A stretch of 64,000 bases of DNA, from the NCBI GenBank assembly GCA_022592445.1, contig JABYQR010000208.1:17998-81997 (forward strand), read 5' to 3'. Below, piece by piece: positions 46,851-58,591 of this stretch. Below the pieces are notes generated by a model, which did not search any database, was not told where the DNA came from, and saw only the letters and a program-made list of their open reading frames with translations. Origin of the DNA: Cytidiella melzeri (lineage: Eukaryota; Basidiomycota; Agaricomycetes; Polyporales; Irpicaceae). The translations under genes were made by a program, and so were the position numbers. Position 1 is the stretch's first letter. Every line of letters begins with the position of its first letter.

Positions 46851-49800
46851 TTATGCAGCACACCGGCCGGAACGCCGAAGGGCAGCATAGCGTGTAGCAA
46901 TGCGGGCACGCACCTGCAATTCTTTCATCTCCTCCTTCAGCTTGTTCACAGGCAGGTGACGGATCTCGTCCACCATTGTTTCCAGCTTCTTCAGCATGTC
47001 ACGGTCCGTAGCTGCGTTTGGGGGAGCCAAACGCTCTTGCGACGCCGAAACCTCGCGCCTGTAGTTGAACAGTCTGTTCAGGGGACTGCGGGGACCGACT
47101 GTCTGTATTTCGCCAGCGGCAGAAGGCTCAACCAGAGCAGGCAGCGCCGCGTTTCGGCTGTACGGTGAACGGCTCACTGCGCCGCCAGCGGAGGTGGGTG
47201 TCCGTGGCACGCTCACCGTTCGACGACGGGGGGTGGATGTCCTGCGCCGCCCTGCGGGGGTTGGTGACGACGCCCGGGACACATGAGAGCTGATCCTGCC
47301 GTGGCGTCCTTCACCATCCGAGTCATGATCATGGAAAAGATCGTATTCCTGGTCAAGTTCCACGTCAAAGATGGCGTCGTACAGGTCCGTGGCACTCGAT
47401 CCAACAAGACGCTCCAGGAACGGAACGTTTTTCACTTTCCTCGAGAAACTGGCGTAAAAAGTGTGTGCGGCGTCTTTCCCTGATTCTCGCAGGTGCCGAC
47501 CTTTGGCCAGGTACCGTTCGTAAATGGCGATAATGACCAGGAAGGGAAACGACTGCTAGAGTTTCAGATGGTTGTAACTTTCTGATCGTGCCGAGATGTA
47601 CTCACAGTGAGTTTGATCAAAAAGACATTGGTGGTGTGCAAGGACCTCGGTGTCAATACAAATGATAGTGGCCATAGGATCACGAAGGCGAAGAGATTAA
47701 ATGGCGGTTGGTAGCTGAAGAGAGCATCGGACTTGACTCTTAAACAAAGACATTGAGTCAGCTTCAAAGGTGGCATGACTGATGTAAGTACACACCCTTC
47801 AATGGTGGATATCGCGAATTGAAATAAGTACTGCGCGAAGAAGATCAGTATACTTTCGGTCCTCATACAATTGATTAATACCTCTTGGCTGGCATTCTGC
47901 GAGTACACGATGTCAGTCGAAGAAAACCGATGGACGAACAAAAATTCTCACAGCATCGATGCGCGCAAAGGTGTTTGACAGAATTGAGATCAGAACTGAA
48001 CAAAGCTCAACACGGGAACTACAGCGAAGCAGATCACTTACTCGTCAAGAGCAACGTGTTTGAGAGAGCAGCAAAACAAGTCATCAAGATTGGGCCAAAC
48101 ACAGGGTGGAAGCTCTCAGCCTGGCCAAAGCTGAGATACGTATTTCCAAACCAGATTTGAACCATCAACCAAGCGATGGATTTCACAGACCACGAGCCCT
48201 CCGCTGCAAGGCACCGTTAGTGCAACAGACCACAGGCAACCGCTATATCCATACCGAGACTGTGCAGCGTATAGAGCAAACCGGAAAAGCAGATAGCAGC
48301 TATGCCGATGAAAAATATGAACTCCTTTGTCATCGCGTGCAAAGCTCTGTCAAAATGTTCGTAAGTAGTTATCAAATTCAGTCATAAGAACATACAGGAC
48401 GACAACATTGTTCTTGACAGCAAAGAATGCGAGCCTAGTACAGGTCCGTTTATCAGTGAATTCGGACGTGCGGAAAGAACATTCATACCGAGGGAATAAT
48501 ATGCATGCTCCACATGCCAAAATATCGAATGCCAGCTCAGCTGCGTCAGCTGAAAGTTATGTAAGAACTCGCCTAGACTCGTAAACAGGTAGGTTTACTC
48601 ACGATCGTGGTATATCAGACCCTTTACTCGCAGGACTACATAGACTATCCATATGATAATGAAGGCCGCATCCAACGCGTTCCATATCTATCGCAGCGAC
48701 CTGAGTTTACTTACTAGGAAGAGTAGAAGAGGCTGAACTTTACACTAGCGATATAGACTAAGGTCGTTCCATTGAGTTTCAGCTGCAAGGAGAAAGGCCG
48801 CGGTTGACTTACTGTCCCAGCCGTGTTCTTTGGAGGCTGTGTATTCCTCCAATGCAAACGCGGCAGCGAAAACAATGAATACGACTTCGAATAACGTCAA
48901 ATGATCCAGATCCTTGGCTACATGACTTGGTGGGCTACTATTCGTCGAATAACGGTTGAACTTCTGAGAAGACTTACTGGAAATAGCCAACAGGAAGAGA
49001 GCTAGAAGAGTTGCAAAGTTCAAGAACTCCAGTATGGCTCCATACCGCGGAACACGGAGCCTATAATGATCCAGAAAAGGGGAGTGGTGTACGTTGTAGA
49101 CCTCTATCGGTTTCGGCTTGTAGTTATCTGCCAGAACCGAGCGGTTGGATGTCATTGAGAACACCACCCTTCCACGATATATATCGTTCACGATGGTCTG
49201 CACCAGCGGAGAGGACAGGAAGTGTTTCGACTCTGTAGCGATGGCCATCTGGAGGAGGTAAGGATGCGCCTATGGGTTTATTACGTGTGACTTGCCTCCA
49301 GAGCGCATTGCGGGTCTTGCAAATTGTCATCACCCACACTGTGGCGCACTTGGTCGATAATATTAGCCGGTGCGCCCGAAAGAGGATTCCAACTGGCAGA
49401 CAGTGTTGCTGCAAGCTGTAGCTGGTTTGTAGAGAACCGATGCAAGAGTTTCATGGCCAATATCTCGCATACGTGTGCACGAGAGTACATGATTCCAGAG
49501 TAAGGAATCTTCTCTTCGGCCTCGGACAGGAAATGAGAACGAACGACGAAACACGCGTATACCACAGCCATATTTTCGAGCTTTGCGTACTTGAAAACGA
49601 GAGGGCGAATGATGGCAAAGTTGATGTCTGAGGCCGTGAGGGCCCTTGGGGGATCCGGAGAGTCAGTGTCCTAACCATACGTTTGTGCAGCATAGACTCA
49701 CTCCCAGCTCAAAGGAGAGTCTGGTATACCAAATTCAGCGTATATCAGCTGGAAGCCAACCTTGGAGACTCACCAATATCAGTCTGGGGAAGTGCAGGTT

Positions 49801-49968
49801 GCCGTCAGTATACTAGCTCTATCATATATTGTCACTGGGAATCTGTGAGGTACTCGCCTCGACATCCTTCTTTAGACTTGGTATTAATGGAAATACTTTC
49901 AAGGATGCGAGATACTCAGGCGTAGGGGCGAGGAGTTCTTGCCACTGTTCTTCCTCATCGTCGACCAT
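46851..49968 (-). CDS. YVC1: Vacuolar TRP-type cation channel Yvc1
   Basis: Seventeen exons: 49968-49858, 49783-49774 (10 bp), 49720-49702 (19 bp), 49644-49296, 49248-48978, 48917-48813, 48757-48744 (14 bp), 48687-48603, 48549-48489, 48434-48396, 48346-48255, 48203-48042, 47995-47952, 47896-47882 (15 bp), 47830-47796, 47738-47606 and 47555-46851. They give 749 residues. Features: cytosolic N-domain (FAIIRPLVFKYA, VVYACFVVRSHFLSE), six membrane segments (such as LEFLNFATLLALFLLAIS, WNALDAAFIIIWIVYVVL, FIFFIGIAAICFSGLLYTL), pore segment WFGNTYLSFGQAESFHP, inner helix MTCFAALSNTLLLTILISIL, and a basic Ser-rich tail with a final coiled coil (DMLKKLETMVDEI). Yvc1 releases Ca2+ from vacuoles on stretch or hyperosmotic shock. 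Introns 1 and 4 have GC donors. Confidence 0.9.
49249..49295 (-). other. GC-AG intron 4 of YVC1
   Basis: Donor GAG|GCAAGT (the GC-donor consensus), acceptor CTCCAG, only 47 bp, phase 0. It joins PQCALE to MAIATESKHF; the GTCACA donor four bases downstream breaks the frame. Confidence 0.85.
49784..49857 (-). other. GC-AG intron 1 of YVC1
   Basis: Donor GAG|GCGAGT, acceptor CCCCAG, 74 bp, phase 0. It leads straight into the 10-bp exon ACTGATATTG. The alternative GTACCT donor four bases downstream gives an immediate stop. Confidence 0.7.
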
Positions 49969-50428
49969 GGCTGTACTAGAGAGAGTAGTTTTGCGTTGCT
50001 TTTGGTCAGACCTGTGTGATCATCAAGATGACGTAAACAAGTTTTTCACTCTGCATACAAGCACCGTGACTGTAATCTGACTAATCACGAGCGAATACAT
50101 GACGCTTCAACTTGAACTACCAAGCCGTCGACTATTGTCAGGAGCTGCTCACCACTTGCTGAGGTACGTACTTATTTTCGACAGTCTGTGTCGGGAAGTA
50201 ACTGCGCCAGTCGGACAAGATAGGAGCGTAACGTGGCGCACTTTGCCTTGGACTCAGTCCTGCAACCTACGCTGTTCCCTGGAAAGCTGGGAAGCCACAT
50301 TGCCAACATTCAAAGCCCCGAGGCAGGACGGCCGTTGATGCTGTATTGTGATCTAATCACTGCGTGTTCAGAAGCATGCTAACGGAGGTCGTGGCTTATA
50401 CGTAGGAGACATACGTACAAATCGAAAC
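49969..50428. other. Divergent intergenic, YVC1 and F-box gene
   Basis: About 460 bp of 5' flank for both genes. No clear motif. Confidence 0.45.
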
Positions 50429-51723
50429 ATGGATGCGACGCCCGTAATCGCGGGTAGAATTGCATCTGCGCAAACTCTCCCATTCGAAATGTTGGACCTC
50501 ATTTTCACGGGACTAGCTCAAGATGCGAGAAGCCTTTCGCAGTGTAGCCTGGTCTGCAAGGTCTGGTCCAACAGAGCCCGACGACAACTCTTCCGCACCA
50601 TTGTCCTCGCTATCAGTCACCAAAACGCCATCAAAGAAATTCTGCGCTTCCTGCAGAATCTTCGTGACTCTCACTGGATCAGAACCGTCATATATCGCGG
50701 TTGTTGGGAGCCACTGCGGCCGTTGTTCCTCGTCACATGCCTAGACATGCTTCCAGAGCTCGAGTCGCTTGTACTGGACCAGGTTGAGTTGAGCTGCGAC
50801 TATCATAACGTCCAAGTTGGTCCCCATCGCAAGTTCCGATTAGGCACTCTCGACCTCCGGCGGGTCAGCTTCCTCACTTCACACAGTATGATGGACATCA
50901 TATGTGTCTTTGCCGAAATAGACACAATAATCGCAAAGGTCATCTCTCTCGGAGGAGACTCACTGGTGGATGTCACTACGTGGGCGCCAAGTTCACTCGA
51001 CGTCACAAAGCCTACCGTCCTGAACTTGAGAGCTACGCAAGATTGTGCTGCTGGGAGCATAACGTGGCTGTACAAAGTTTTAGGAACGTACATCTCGCCA
51101 GGCTCTCTCACGTCGCTTGATCTTGCGTGCATCACAAGAGCGAGTGTCCACTCATTTTGTACATGGATGAGCAAGGACGGTTCTCGGATCACTTCCTTGA
51201 GGCTAGATCTATCCTCAGAGGGCAGTCTTTTGAACGCTAAAGCACGTAGACCAGCCAGTACGCTGCCCCTTTCTCCGTACCAGTTAAAGCAGATTCTCAC
51301 AGTTGCCATGCAGAACACCAGAATCAAACTCCTGGCTTTGGAATTGATTTGCAGCAACTCGGACTCGCCGCTCTCAAGTCCCTCACAATTGTCGGTGCAA
51401 TCAGTCTCCTCGTTTCCGAAGGCCGCGTTGCCAGAGTCTTCGTGTGGGCAAACCTCCTAGCTATCATCCGATCCGCCCCAGCCGGACTCACCCACCTCGG
51501 TATTGGATTTGCGACAACGGGGACATTGGACTGGGTTTTGGGAGATGGTCTCGACTGGGAAGAGTTCAGCCGCACGATATCGGGGTTCGGAGGGCTTCAA
51601 GTCATTTCTTTCAGTCGACGTTATGCTGACTTCAGCGACAAGGAGATTTCAGTCATTCATGCACATATTGGTCGACTCAGGGACAGAACACCCGCTGTTT
51701 CATTACAATTCCTCCGAGACTGA
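50429..51723 (+). CDS. F-box/LRR-type protein
   Basis: Exons 50429-51301 and 51355-51723 give 413 residues. The F-box is LPFEMLDLIFTGLAQDARSLSQCSLVCKVWSNRARRQLFRTI (about residues 17-58, with the typical P-E-x-L, C-x-LV-C-x-x-W pattern), followed by leucine-rich sequence. The reading frame changes near 51302-51355. A 53-bp phase-0 intron (donor GTTGCC, acceptor TTTGCAG) explains this; the donor is poor. A single-base frameshift near 51345 would give an equally smooth LRR-like join (LLALEL to LQQLGL), so either reading or a damaged gene is possible. It is unrelated in detail to the F-box gene at 6320. Confidence 0.72.
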
Positions 51724-52089
51724 GCCCACCCTGATTCCCCGTCTTCACACATAGATTGGATACTAGGCAGAGTTCACTTGTTATCGGCCGCTACACGTTA
51801 GCTAGTTCATGATGCATGCTACAGTTAAGTACCTGGCCGAGTCTCTCTAACCGAGAATCCTCCTGAACATACGCCAGGAGGAGGCCGCCAAGTAGAAATG
51901 CATCTCGCATGACCCAAGAACATCAATGCAATCTGATAGTACTTGTACTGATCATGACTAGTAGTAACCCAATCCCCAACTTATCAACGCTCTCCACTAT
52001 GACGGCACCCAATCGCAGTCCGGTATATAGACCCTCACCATAGCAGCTGCTACAAAACTTGTACTCTCCGTTCTGTCGACATCGCAGAG
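51724..52089. other. Intergenic
   Basis: About 365 bp with an imperfect palindrome near 51853-51874 (GAATCCTCCTGA / CGCCAGGAGGA). A TATA-like GTATATAGA lies at about 52022-52030, 60 bp upstream of the next start. Confidence 0.4.
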
Positions 52090-53092
52090 ATGAAGATTGT
52101 TGTCACAGGTTGTAACGGCAGAGTCGGCCGTCACGTCGTTGCCTTCGCCATAAAAAACGGACACAAGATCCATGGCGTCGACAGCGCGGTAGCGAAGGAG
52201 GAGCCAGATTTCTTTCGACACTCCGGTTTCTCATTTAGCGAAGCGGACTTGCGAGATTATGACCAGGCATTGCGTGTGCTGCAAGATGCGGAGGCTGTTA
52301 TTCACCTCGCTGGCATTCCGGAGCCTATGGATTTTCTCGTTGATACGCACAACACGTAAGTCGACATATTTCCAGCCAGGATAGTAACGGGGAGCTGATA
52401 ACATGGTGGGTAAGAAATGTGGTCATCTCCTGGAACGTTTTGCGTGCAGCAGCCGAAGTAAGCAGCTCAATACCACTCCTTGATAACGAACTCACACAAG
52501 ACCTGGTAGCTAGGTATCACGCGGGTCGCGCAGGCGTCGTCAGTGAACGTCGTGCGTTTAGTATGGAGCGTAATGCCAAAACTGCACTACTTGCCCTTGG
52601 ATGAGGAGCATCCGCGAGAGCCAGACGAGCCATACGGTCTCTCCAAACTGTACGTCCGCGCGATGTTGTGATTCTCCCGATACACACCGTCTGACCGAAA
52701 GCAGTATCTGCGAGATACAAGCAGATAGTATCGTTGCTCGACATCCTTTCATGAGGGTTGCGAGCCTCCGCCCAAGCTGGGTGATTCCAACCAGAGAATA
52801 TGCAACAGAGGGTGATCCAAGCACAGAGAGACGCAAGAATGATCTCTGGGGTTGGGCACAAGAAGAGTCTACCGCGGAAGCCTTCGTCTTGGCGGTGACG
52901 ACCAACAGTGGTAGTTGGTTAGGGCATGAAGCATTCTTCATCGTGGCGCCTTCCGTCACCGCAGACGAAGAGGCGGAACATCTTCGTGAGAGGTATTGGA
53001 GGGACGTTCCCATAAAGGCCGGCAAGAACTTGAAAAAAGGATTCTTCGACTGTTCAAAAGCGGAGAGGTTGTTGGGTTGGGTACACCGCTAG
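52090..53092 (+). CDS. NAD(P)-dependent epimerase/dehydratase (extended SDR)
   Basis: Exons 52090-52355, 52415-52457, 52510-52649 and 52705-53092 give 278 residues. The N-terminal Rossmann motif is VTGCNGRVGRHV (TGxxGxxG), with VIHLAGIPEP after beta-4, AQASSVNVV as the Ser-containing strand, and the catalytic Tyr-x3-Lys in EPYGLSK. The substrate region has RPSWVIPTREYA and WGWAQEES; the end LKKGFFDCSKAERLLGWVHR is the usual SDR close (FDxSKAxRLLGW). The reaction is a nucleotide-sugar or related epimerisation or reduction; the substrate cannot be told. All splice phases agree. Confidence 0.88.
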
Positions 53093-53203
53093 CTATTTTT
53101 GTCATAGACTTTGCTTTTGAACAGAGCCCAGCCGGTATCCGGAGCCCTTGACAGTCTGTATACAGAGATACATGCGTACGGGTGACTCACCTAAATCAAG
53201 CTT

Positions 53204-53635
53204 TCATCCTTTTGGCCAGACGGAGTCCGTCTTTCGGTCACTAGGGCCTGAGGCCAGGACACCGGGTGCATCAATCGTAGCAGCTTGCATGAGCTGAGGG
53301 CGCGAGCATTTAGTGAGAATCTCACTAAACACTCCCTCACACATCTCTCGAGTCTGAGGCAAGAATGTGAACGGAAAGCACTCACCTCAACCTGAACGCC
53401 ATTTGATATACCCTTCCCTCGGTCTGACCATTTCATTCTATACGTCCCGTGGTTGTCCTCCAGCTGCAACGCATGGTTGTAGCGACGGTGCGACGAGAGT
53501 ACGGCTTAATATGTTTGAGTAGCATTTCAGGGGAGGGGAGGGAAAGGTGATAAGATCTGAGATCTGAGACGCCGGCGCGTCTGACCAAGTTCGACCGGTC
53601 GACGACCCCACCTCCTGAACCTCGACGTCCATCAT
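53204..53635 (-). CDS. Possible small protein (63 residues), unrecognised
   Basis: Exons 53635-53612, 53463-53386 and 53293-53204 would encode 63 residues: MMDVEVQE, then LEDNHGTYRMKWSDRGKGIS, then LMQAATIDAPGVLASG ending in SVWPKG. The second and third exons read as protein and are joined by a good GTGAGT donor and CTCAG acceptor. The first join uses a weak GTGGGG donor over 148 bp and is doubtful. I do not recognise a family. It diverges from the sirtuin gene with only 61 bp between the start codons. Confidence 0.35.
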
Positions 53636-53696
53636 TCCTGTTGCGGTCGCCAACACTGCGATCCTTCAGGGACTAACAGGACCTACGTCGAAACAG

Positions 53697-56189
53697 ATGA
53701 CAATATTCATACCGCTTGACGCTGCATCACCGTTGCCACCGTCTCCGCACTTTCTCGTACCCTCCACCCAACCAACGACCCATGTACAAAAGGTCGTCAA
53801 GGCTATCCTTAAAGCCAAACGTATAGCGGTCTTATGCGGTATGTATTCCAGCTTCTCTGTGACCGACCACCACTGATTTGTGCTGTAGGGGCAGGTATCT
53901 CAGTTAAAGCTGGCATTCCAGACTTCCGGTCGGAAACAGGGCTGTTCCAATCGCTGAAAAAAGATCACACGTCGTTGACCTCTGGCAAAGATTTATTCGA
54001 TGCGTCCGTATTCAACGTGAGTTTCTCTTGTAGCTGGGCACTCTTGCGAGTGGTAGGAAACTGGAAAAGTGGCATGGACCGTCGTCAGTTCTCGAATTGT
54101 AACGACGCCCTGCACCACCCTCTTGCCAACCAAAACTCATCTCCTCTATGCGTGTATCCTATGAACCGGCTGTCAATGACCTGGCATAGCTGCCTCCGTT
54201 ACTGTCTTGCGCTCGGTGATGTCTTTGTCCTGCCCTTGGACATAACTATCTTCGCCACACAAAGCTTTCCGATCGAAGGCGCAAATCGTGGGCTGATCGA
54301 TGGACTGGCCTATGAACGAGGTCTCGACACTGGAGTTCGAGTGTACACACCCTTGTCATTAACTAAGACTGACCTCCGGTGATTTGCAGTCCGAATCTAC
54401 CACCGCACTCTTTTGTAGGATGATCGCGGGCCTTGCTGAGCTGGCACAGATTGCTCAACCAACCCCATTCCATCGCATGCTTCGTGCTCTGGATGACAGA
54501 GGTCGCCTTCTCCGCGTATACACGCAGAATATCGATGCTTTGGAGCTGAAAGCTGGCCTCACCTTCGGCGTCCCCGAGCTCGACGTCAAACGCAATAAAC
54601 CTCGATCATCAAAAGGCGTATCTGAAAGTGAGACCGCGGCTCCAGGTCCCTCCACTGACATAGCCAGCCGCCTTCCTACACCACCTGCGGAAACACCTCG
54701 GTGCATTCCGCTACATGGAACACTGCAGTCTATGCACTGTCAAATCTGTCTGCATTCATTTCCTTTAGATCAGCATCTCGGTAGCCTCAGCTCTGGCATG
54801 TTTCCGATTTGCCCAGACTGCAGTGAAACGGAGGAGACGAGGCAGGCCGTTGGTAAGCGATCTCGGGGCGTGGGGAAATTGCGCCCGAGTGTGGTACTCT
54901 ATAACGAGATGCACAAGGATGGAGAAGAGGTCGGTGGCGTCGTGGCGAGGGACTTGGTCGGGAGCTCGAAAGGCAAAGGTCGGACCGGGGCAGATTTATT
55001 GATTGTGGTGGGAACAAGTTTGCGTGTGCCGGGCACGAAACGCATGGTACGGGAATTCTCAAAGGCGATTCATTCACGCAATTCGGCGTACAGTGCTACA
55101 CAGGGCGAATCATCAACATCGGGCCCATCTAGCTCCGCCGAAGATGACCACCCTATCACGACAATCTACCTCAACCTCGATTTTCCTGTCCCTACTCGAG
55201 AGTGGGAAGGCGTTTTCGACGTCTGGCTACGTGGAGATGCCCAGTCATTTGCTAGACTGGTCCAAGAGGAGATGGAGAGGGAAGAGCAGACACGTGTAGC
55301 GGCGTTGGAACGCAAGCGTAGGCGGGACGAGATGAAAGCTGAAGCTGAAGCCGCCAGGGAAGAGGAGGAAAGGCAATTGATGGAAGCCAGGCTGAAGGCA
55401 AGGAATAAGGGGAAGACAAAGGGCAAGGTGCAGAACAAGGCATCTTCCGTAGTGGCGCTATCGAAGAAGCGCAAGGCCGGCGTTGAACAGCACAGCAAGA
55501 AGACATTAACGACCAAACGACGCAAGGTCTCGTCTGCAGCTCTCGGGACAACCGCAAGAAAGGCATTTCATGGTCACTCGAAGGCTCCTCCATCCCCGAG
55601 GAAGGAAAAAGTAATCATCAAATTGCCCGCTCGACATCACCTCGCCTACACCCCACTTACACCTCCTCCGTCACAGTCTCAGCGCAGCCGCGCTGGCTCC
55701 CCTACACGACTGCATGAAGGTTCTTACTTTTCGTCTCCTTTATCTACGCCTCCTATGTCGGGCGTGACCACCCCAGGCGAACCACACTCGGGATACTCTT
55801 CGCCGCTCACGCAGTTGTCCTCATCTCCTTCCTTGGAACTGTCATCGCCTCTTTCTATACTCCTCAGTCCGTCCCCTGCTCTCGAGATCGCTGCTTCACT
55901 GCAGTCACATAGACGACCGCCGTCCGTCGCCCAGAATTGGAGCATTCACGATTATCAGAGCTCCCGCTCACCATCTCCTAGCGTGTTCAACATGACATCC
56001 CAGCTGTCATCTCCTCCTCCAACTCCCCCACAAATGTCGCTTGGCGTAGCGCCCTCTATCAGCCGACGACGTACGACAGTTCTCCCGCTGTTCTCTGACG
56101 AGCATGGTAATCCTACTAATCTGATTGGGCGTGTCCAGCATGTGGAGTCCTATGTCAGAGCTTCCGCTACAGACATTTCCAGACAGTGA
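53697..56189 (+). CDS. HST3: NAD-dependent histone deacetylase, sirtuin of HST3/HST4 type
   Basis: Exons 53697-53838, 53889-54016 and 54390-56189 give 689 residues. Catalytic motifs: GAGISVKAGIPDFRSE, TQNIDAL, PLHGTLQ (catalytic His), zinc ligands in HCQIC and FPICPDC, and VVGTSLRVPGTKRMV. The VPGTKR loop and VLYNEMH are typical of HST3/HST4, which remove acetyl from histone H3 Lys56 after S phase. After the catalytic core (to about residue 380) comes a charged coiled coil (EEMEREEQTR, EAEAAREEEERQ), basic clusters (KKRKAGVEQ, TKRRKVSS) and a long Ser/Pro-rich tail. The second intron is 373 bp, far above the window norm. Confidence 0.92.
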
Positions 56190-56505
56190 AGTAGATGTTG
56201 GATATTTATCACCTATATTGTATTGCTGTTACTGTATATTTCTACTAGTTTGTGCGCAAGGGTGCTCGTTCGTGTACATAGTACTGTTGTACATTAACCT
56301 ACTGCCTTTGAGAATTGTGAGTATGAAACATACGAGAGTGCGACTGAGTACTGCCGGGTCCTGATCTGATATAGTGTAATTGCGGTCCAGGTATCAGACG
56401 CTGGTAGACTGACGCGTCGCGTGATTGAAGTTGTACATCTGCTACTACCACCAACTACTTGCCGCGTACTGAGATCAGGCCGTTCCTCCTCACATACAAA
56501 TTACG
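56190..56505. other. Intergenic between HST3 and SEM1
   Basis: About 315 bp; nothing beyond AT-rich 3' flank and the SEM1 promoter was seen. Confidence 0.45.
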
Positions 56506-56953
56506 ATGTCCTCGACGGCGGCATCATCGTCAAAAGTAGACAGTCCTGCCAAAGTCGGCGAGCCGCAAAAGGAGGAGGAGAAGCAGCCCACCCTCGGTGT
56601 GCTCGAGGAAGACGACGAGTTTGAAGAGTTTGCTGCAGCAGGTACGTGTTTTGCTTTCTTTCGGTTGGATTCCTATGGTATTGCTGCTCACACAAGGATT
56701 GATCTGTTCCGTCAGACTGGGACGACGCTCACACGGACCTCGCACATCTGGGAGGGACAGCTCCTGGAGCAGCAAAGTCTGGCGGAGACAAGTTGTGGGA
56801 GGACAATTGGGACGACGACGATACTGAGGATGACTTTAGCGTACAGCTCAGGTGCGTATTCGTGGTTGGTCTGAATGTTGCGCCTGTGCTAACGTTGCGC
56901 TCAGGAATGAATTGGCGAAGAAGAAGGGTAGTGGGGAAGCGATGCAACACTAG
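56506..56953 (+). CDS. SEM1: 26S proteasome lid subunit Sem1/DSS1
   Basis: Exons 56506-56641, 56716-56851 and 56905-56953 give 106 residues. The two acidic, Trp-containing segments that define DSS1 are present: LEEDDEFEEFAAADWDD and LWEDNWDDDDTEDDFSVQLR, followed by the short basic helix NELAKKKG. Sem1 is an unfolded acidic adaptor in the proteasome lid, the TREX-2 mRNA export complex and BRCA2-type repair complexes. The N-terminal 30 residues are a Ser/Lys-rich extension. It is next to the sirtuin gene on the same strand, without evidence of co-regulation. Confidence 0.95.
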
Positions 56954-57530
56954 CTTGTGGCTTGAGGTATCTGGGACACCTTGTAATCAAAAGAAATTGC
57001 TATAGCGCTTCCAGTCGCTGTTCAGCAGCTGTAACGTTCGGATTTGCGCGTGCGCAGGGTACGAGTGGTCGAATAAGCCTCTCGGTGACCCTCAAGACGA
57101 TACAAGTCCTGCAGCGTTGTTTTCGGGGGGCTACTAAACTCTAAGCCAACTTTGAAGCTCAAAGACCGATCAATCAGATGCTGCAGTTCGCTCGGTGCAA
57201 ACATCCACTTATCCCCTTCCTAGCCATCGCGCAAACCTGGTCGTTGAGCATCCTCGGGACATGCAGGTCGATGTTCCGCCACCTCGCTCAGGGTACATGG
57301 TGTTCGTCGTGTGCACCGACCAAGGTGAGTGATCCATGTAATATGAGCACTTAGTGAGTTGAGAAGAATACTGAAAGTGTATATGTGACTCGTACGAGCA
57401 GAGTCATCTCCCGGGCTCAACGACGAGCGTGCTACTATAGCGAGAAGCTGAGACCGAGCAGACTGGGACCCCATGTCGCCCGTACATTATACAAGCTGGT
57501 GAATTGAGGTACAACGGCGACGCACTCTAC
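56954..57530. other. Intergenic
   Basis: About 575 bp of convergent 3' flank. No supported gene. Confidence 0.45.
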
Positions 57531-57806
57531 TCATAATTTGGACTTTCTTCCATACGTGCCGGTATACCCTCCCCCGGAGAACCCCTCTTCCTCGACCTTG
57601 TCTCCTTGCCCCTTGCCGTCCTGTGCTGCTGCGCTTTTGGCATCCGTCGCCTGCTTTCCAGGCTTGTGCATAACAACCTGCGGATTCTCCTGTTGAGTGC
57701 CTGTAAGCTGATCCTTAGGCTTGTTCTCTGGTTTGATTTCGGATGGCTCGGAGGGCTCCTCGGAGCTAGAGGGCGAGACGACTTCTGGTTTGTGTGCGGG
57801 TGCCAT
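57531..57806 (-). CDS. Small disordered protein, 91 residues
   Basis: A single uninterrupted frame from ATG 57806. The sequence is rich in Pro, Glu, Ser, Lys and Gln (VVSPSSSEEPSEPSEIKPENKP) and ends with GFSGGGYTGTYGRKSKL, a Gly/Tyr end that looks like a conserved short motif. There is no signal peptide or membrane segment. I do not recognise it. The strong compositional bias and clean start and stop favour a real gene, but the frame alone is short. Confidence 0.5.
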   Translation of the reverse strand: MAPAHKPEVVSPSSSEEPSEPSEIKPENKPKDQLTGTQQENPQVVMHKPGKQATDAKSAAAQDGKGQGDKVEEEGFSGGGYTGTYGRKSKL

Positions 57807-58591
57807 TTCTGTTCAGCAGGATGAGGTTATGCTGTTGAAGATGATGTTGAGCGTGTGCTACTGAGGACAAGGGCCTCGAGTCACGCCTACCTTGACGATG
57901 CACTGGGATGGTGGTAGCGGATGGATGCAAGGAGTGCTTGGTCGTCGCTCGAGTACTTGAACGTCGAAGTCGTGTCGTCATCTCGATCCGCTGCCTCCGA
58001 TCGCGACCAGCAGCGGGATTTGGCGCTATGTCGGGCATCCCGACGGCGCATCGCGCTCTTGTAGGCCACAACCATGTCGAGGATGCACCGGCGATCGAGT
58101 CGATCAGGACGACCTCCTCACCAAGTTCAAAGTTTGACACAAACGAATCGGGAAGGTGAGCAGCCTCTGAAAGCAACAAGGCCAAATAAACCGGTGTGTC
58201 CGCTACCTCTGCCAACAAAGTTCTACAACTAGCAGTAATACTGAAACCATGCTCATAGTACATAACAGCTCGGACATACCTACAATATGCAAGTCGCAGC
58301 GGTTCTCACTGTCAGCACAGCAACCCAACGATAACCTTGCGTGTTAGCTGAATGAAACACAATGGACGACTTGCGATGCCTACGGCCAATTCTGGCCATG
58401 CCAAGCACATTGCAAGCACAGCTGGTTGGTACGATGGTTGTTCCGCCACTAGTCCATTTTTCTAATTCAGGCACTAGTCCAGAGCGCCTCGTGGCAGACG
58501 CACTCCTTTTTTCCCGCTCATATATTTAAAAGGGTGTTGTCCCCTTGTCTTTGTTTCTCAGTGGTCTAGGAGCATCTTACCTTTCTGCAGG
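57807..58591. other. Intergenic, with an unexplained long minus-strand ORF
   Basis: About 785 bp. A 165-codon minus-strand ORF spans 58263-57766, overlapping the small gene in another frame. Its first 65 residues look protein-like (LLAEVADTPVYLALLLSEAAH) and the rest does not. No family recognised. The right end is the promoter of the secreted-protein gene. Confidence 0.4.
58521..58530 (+). promoter_or_regulatory. TATA-like element of the secreted-protein gene
   Basis: TATATTTAAA lies 62 bp upstream of the ATG at 58592. Confidence 0.45.

Noticed and set aside
57766..58263. 165-codon minus-strand ORF as a gene
   Set aside because: It overlaps the 91-residue gene in another frame, and its second half is low-complexity; no family recognised.
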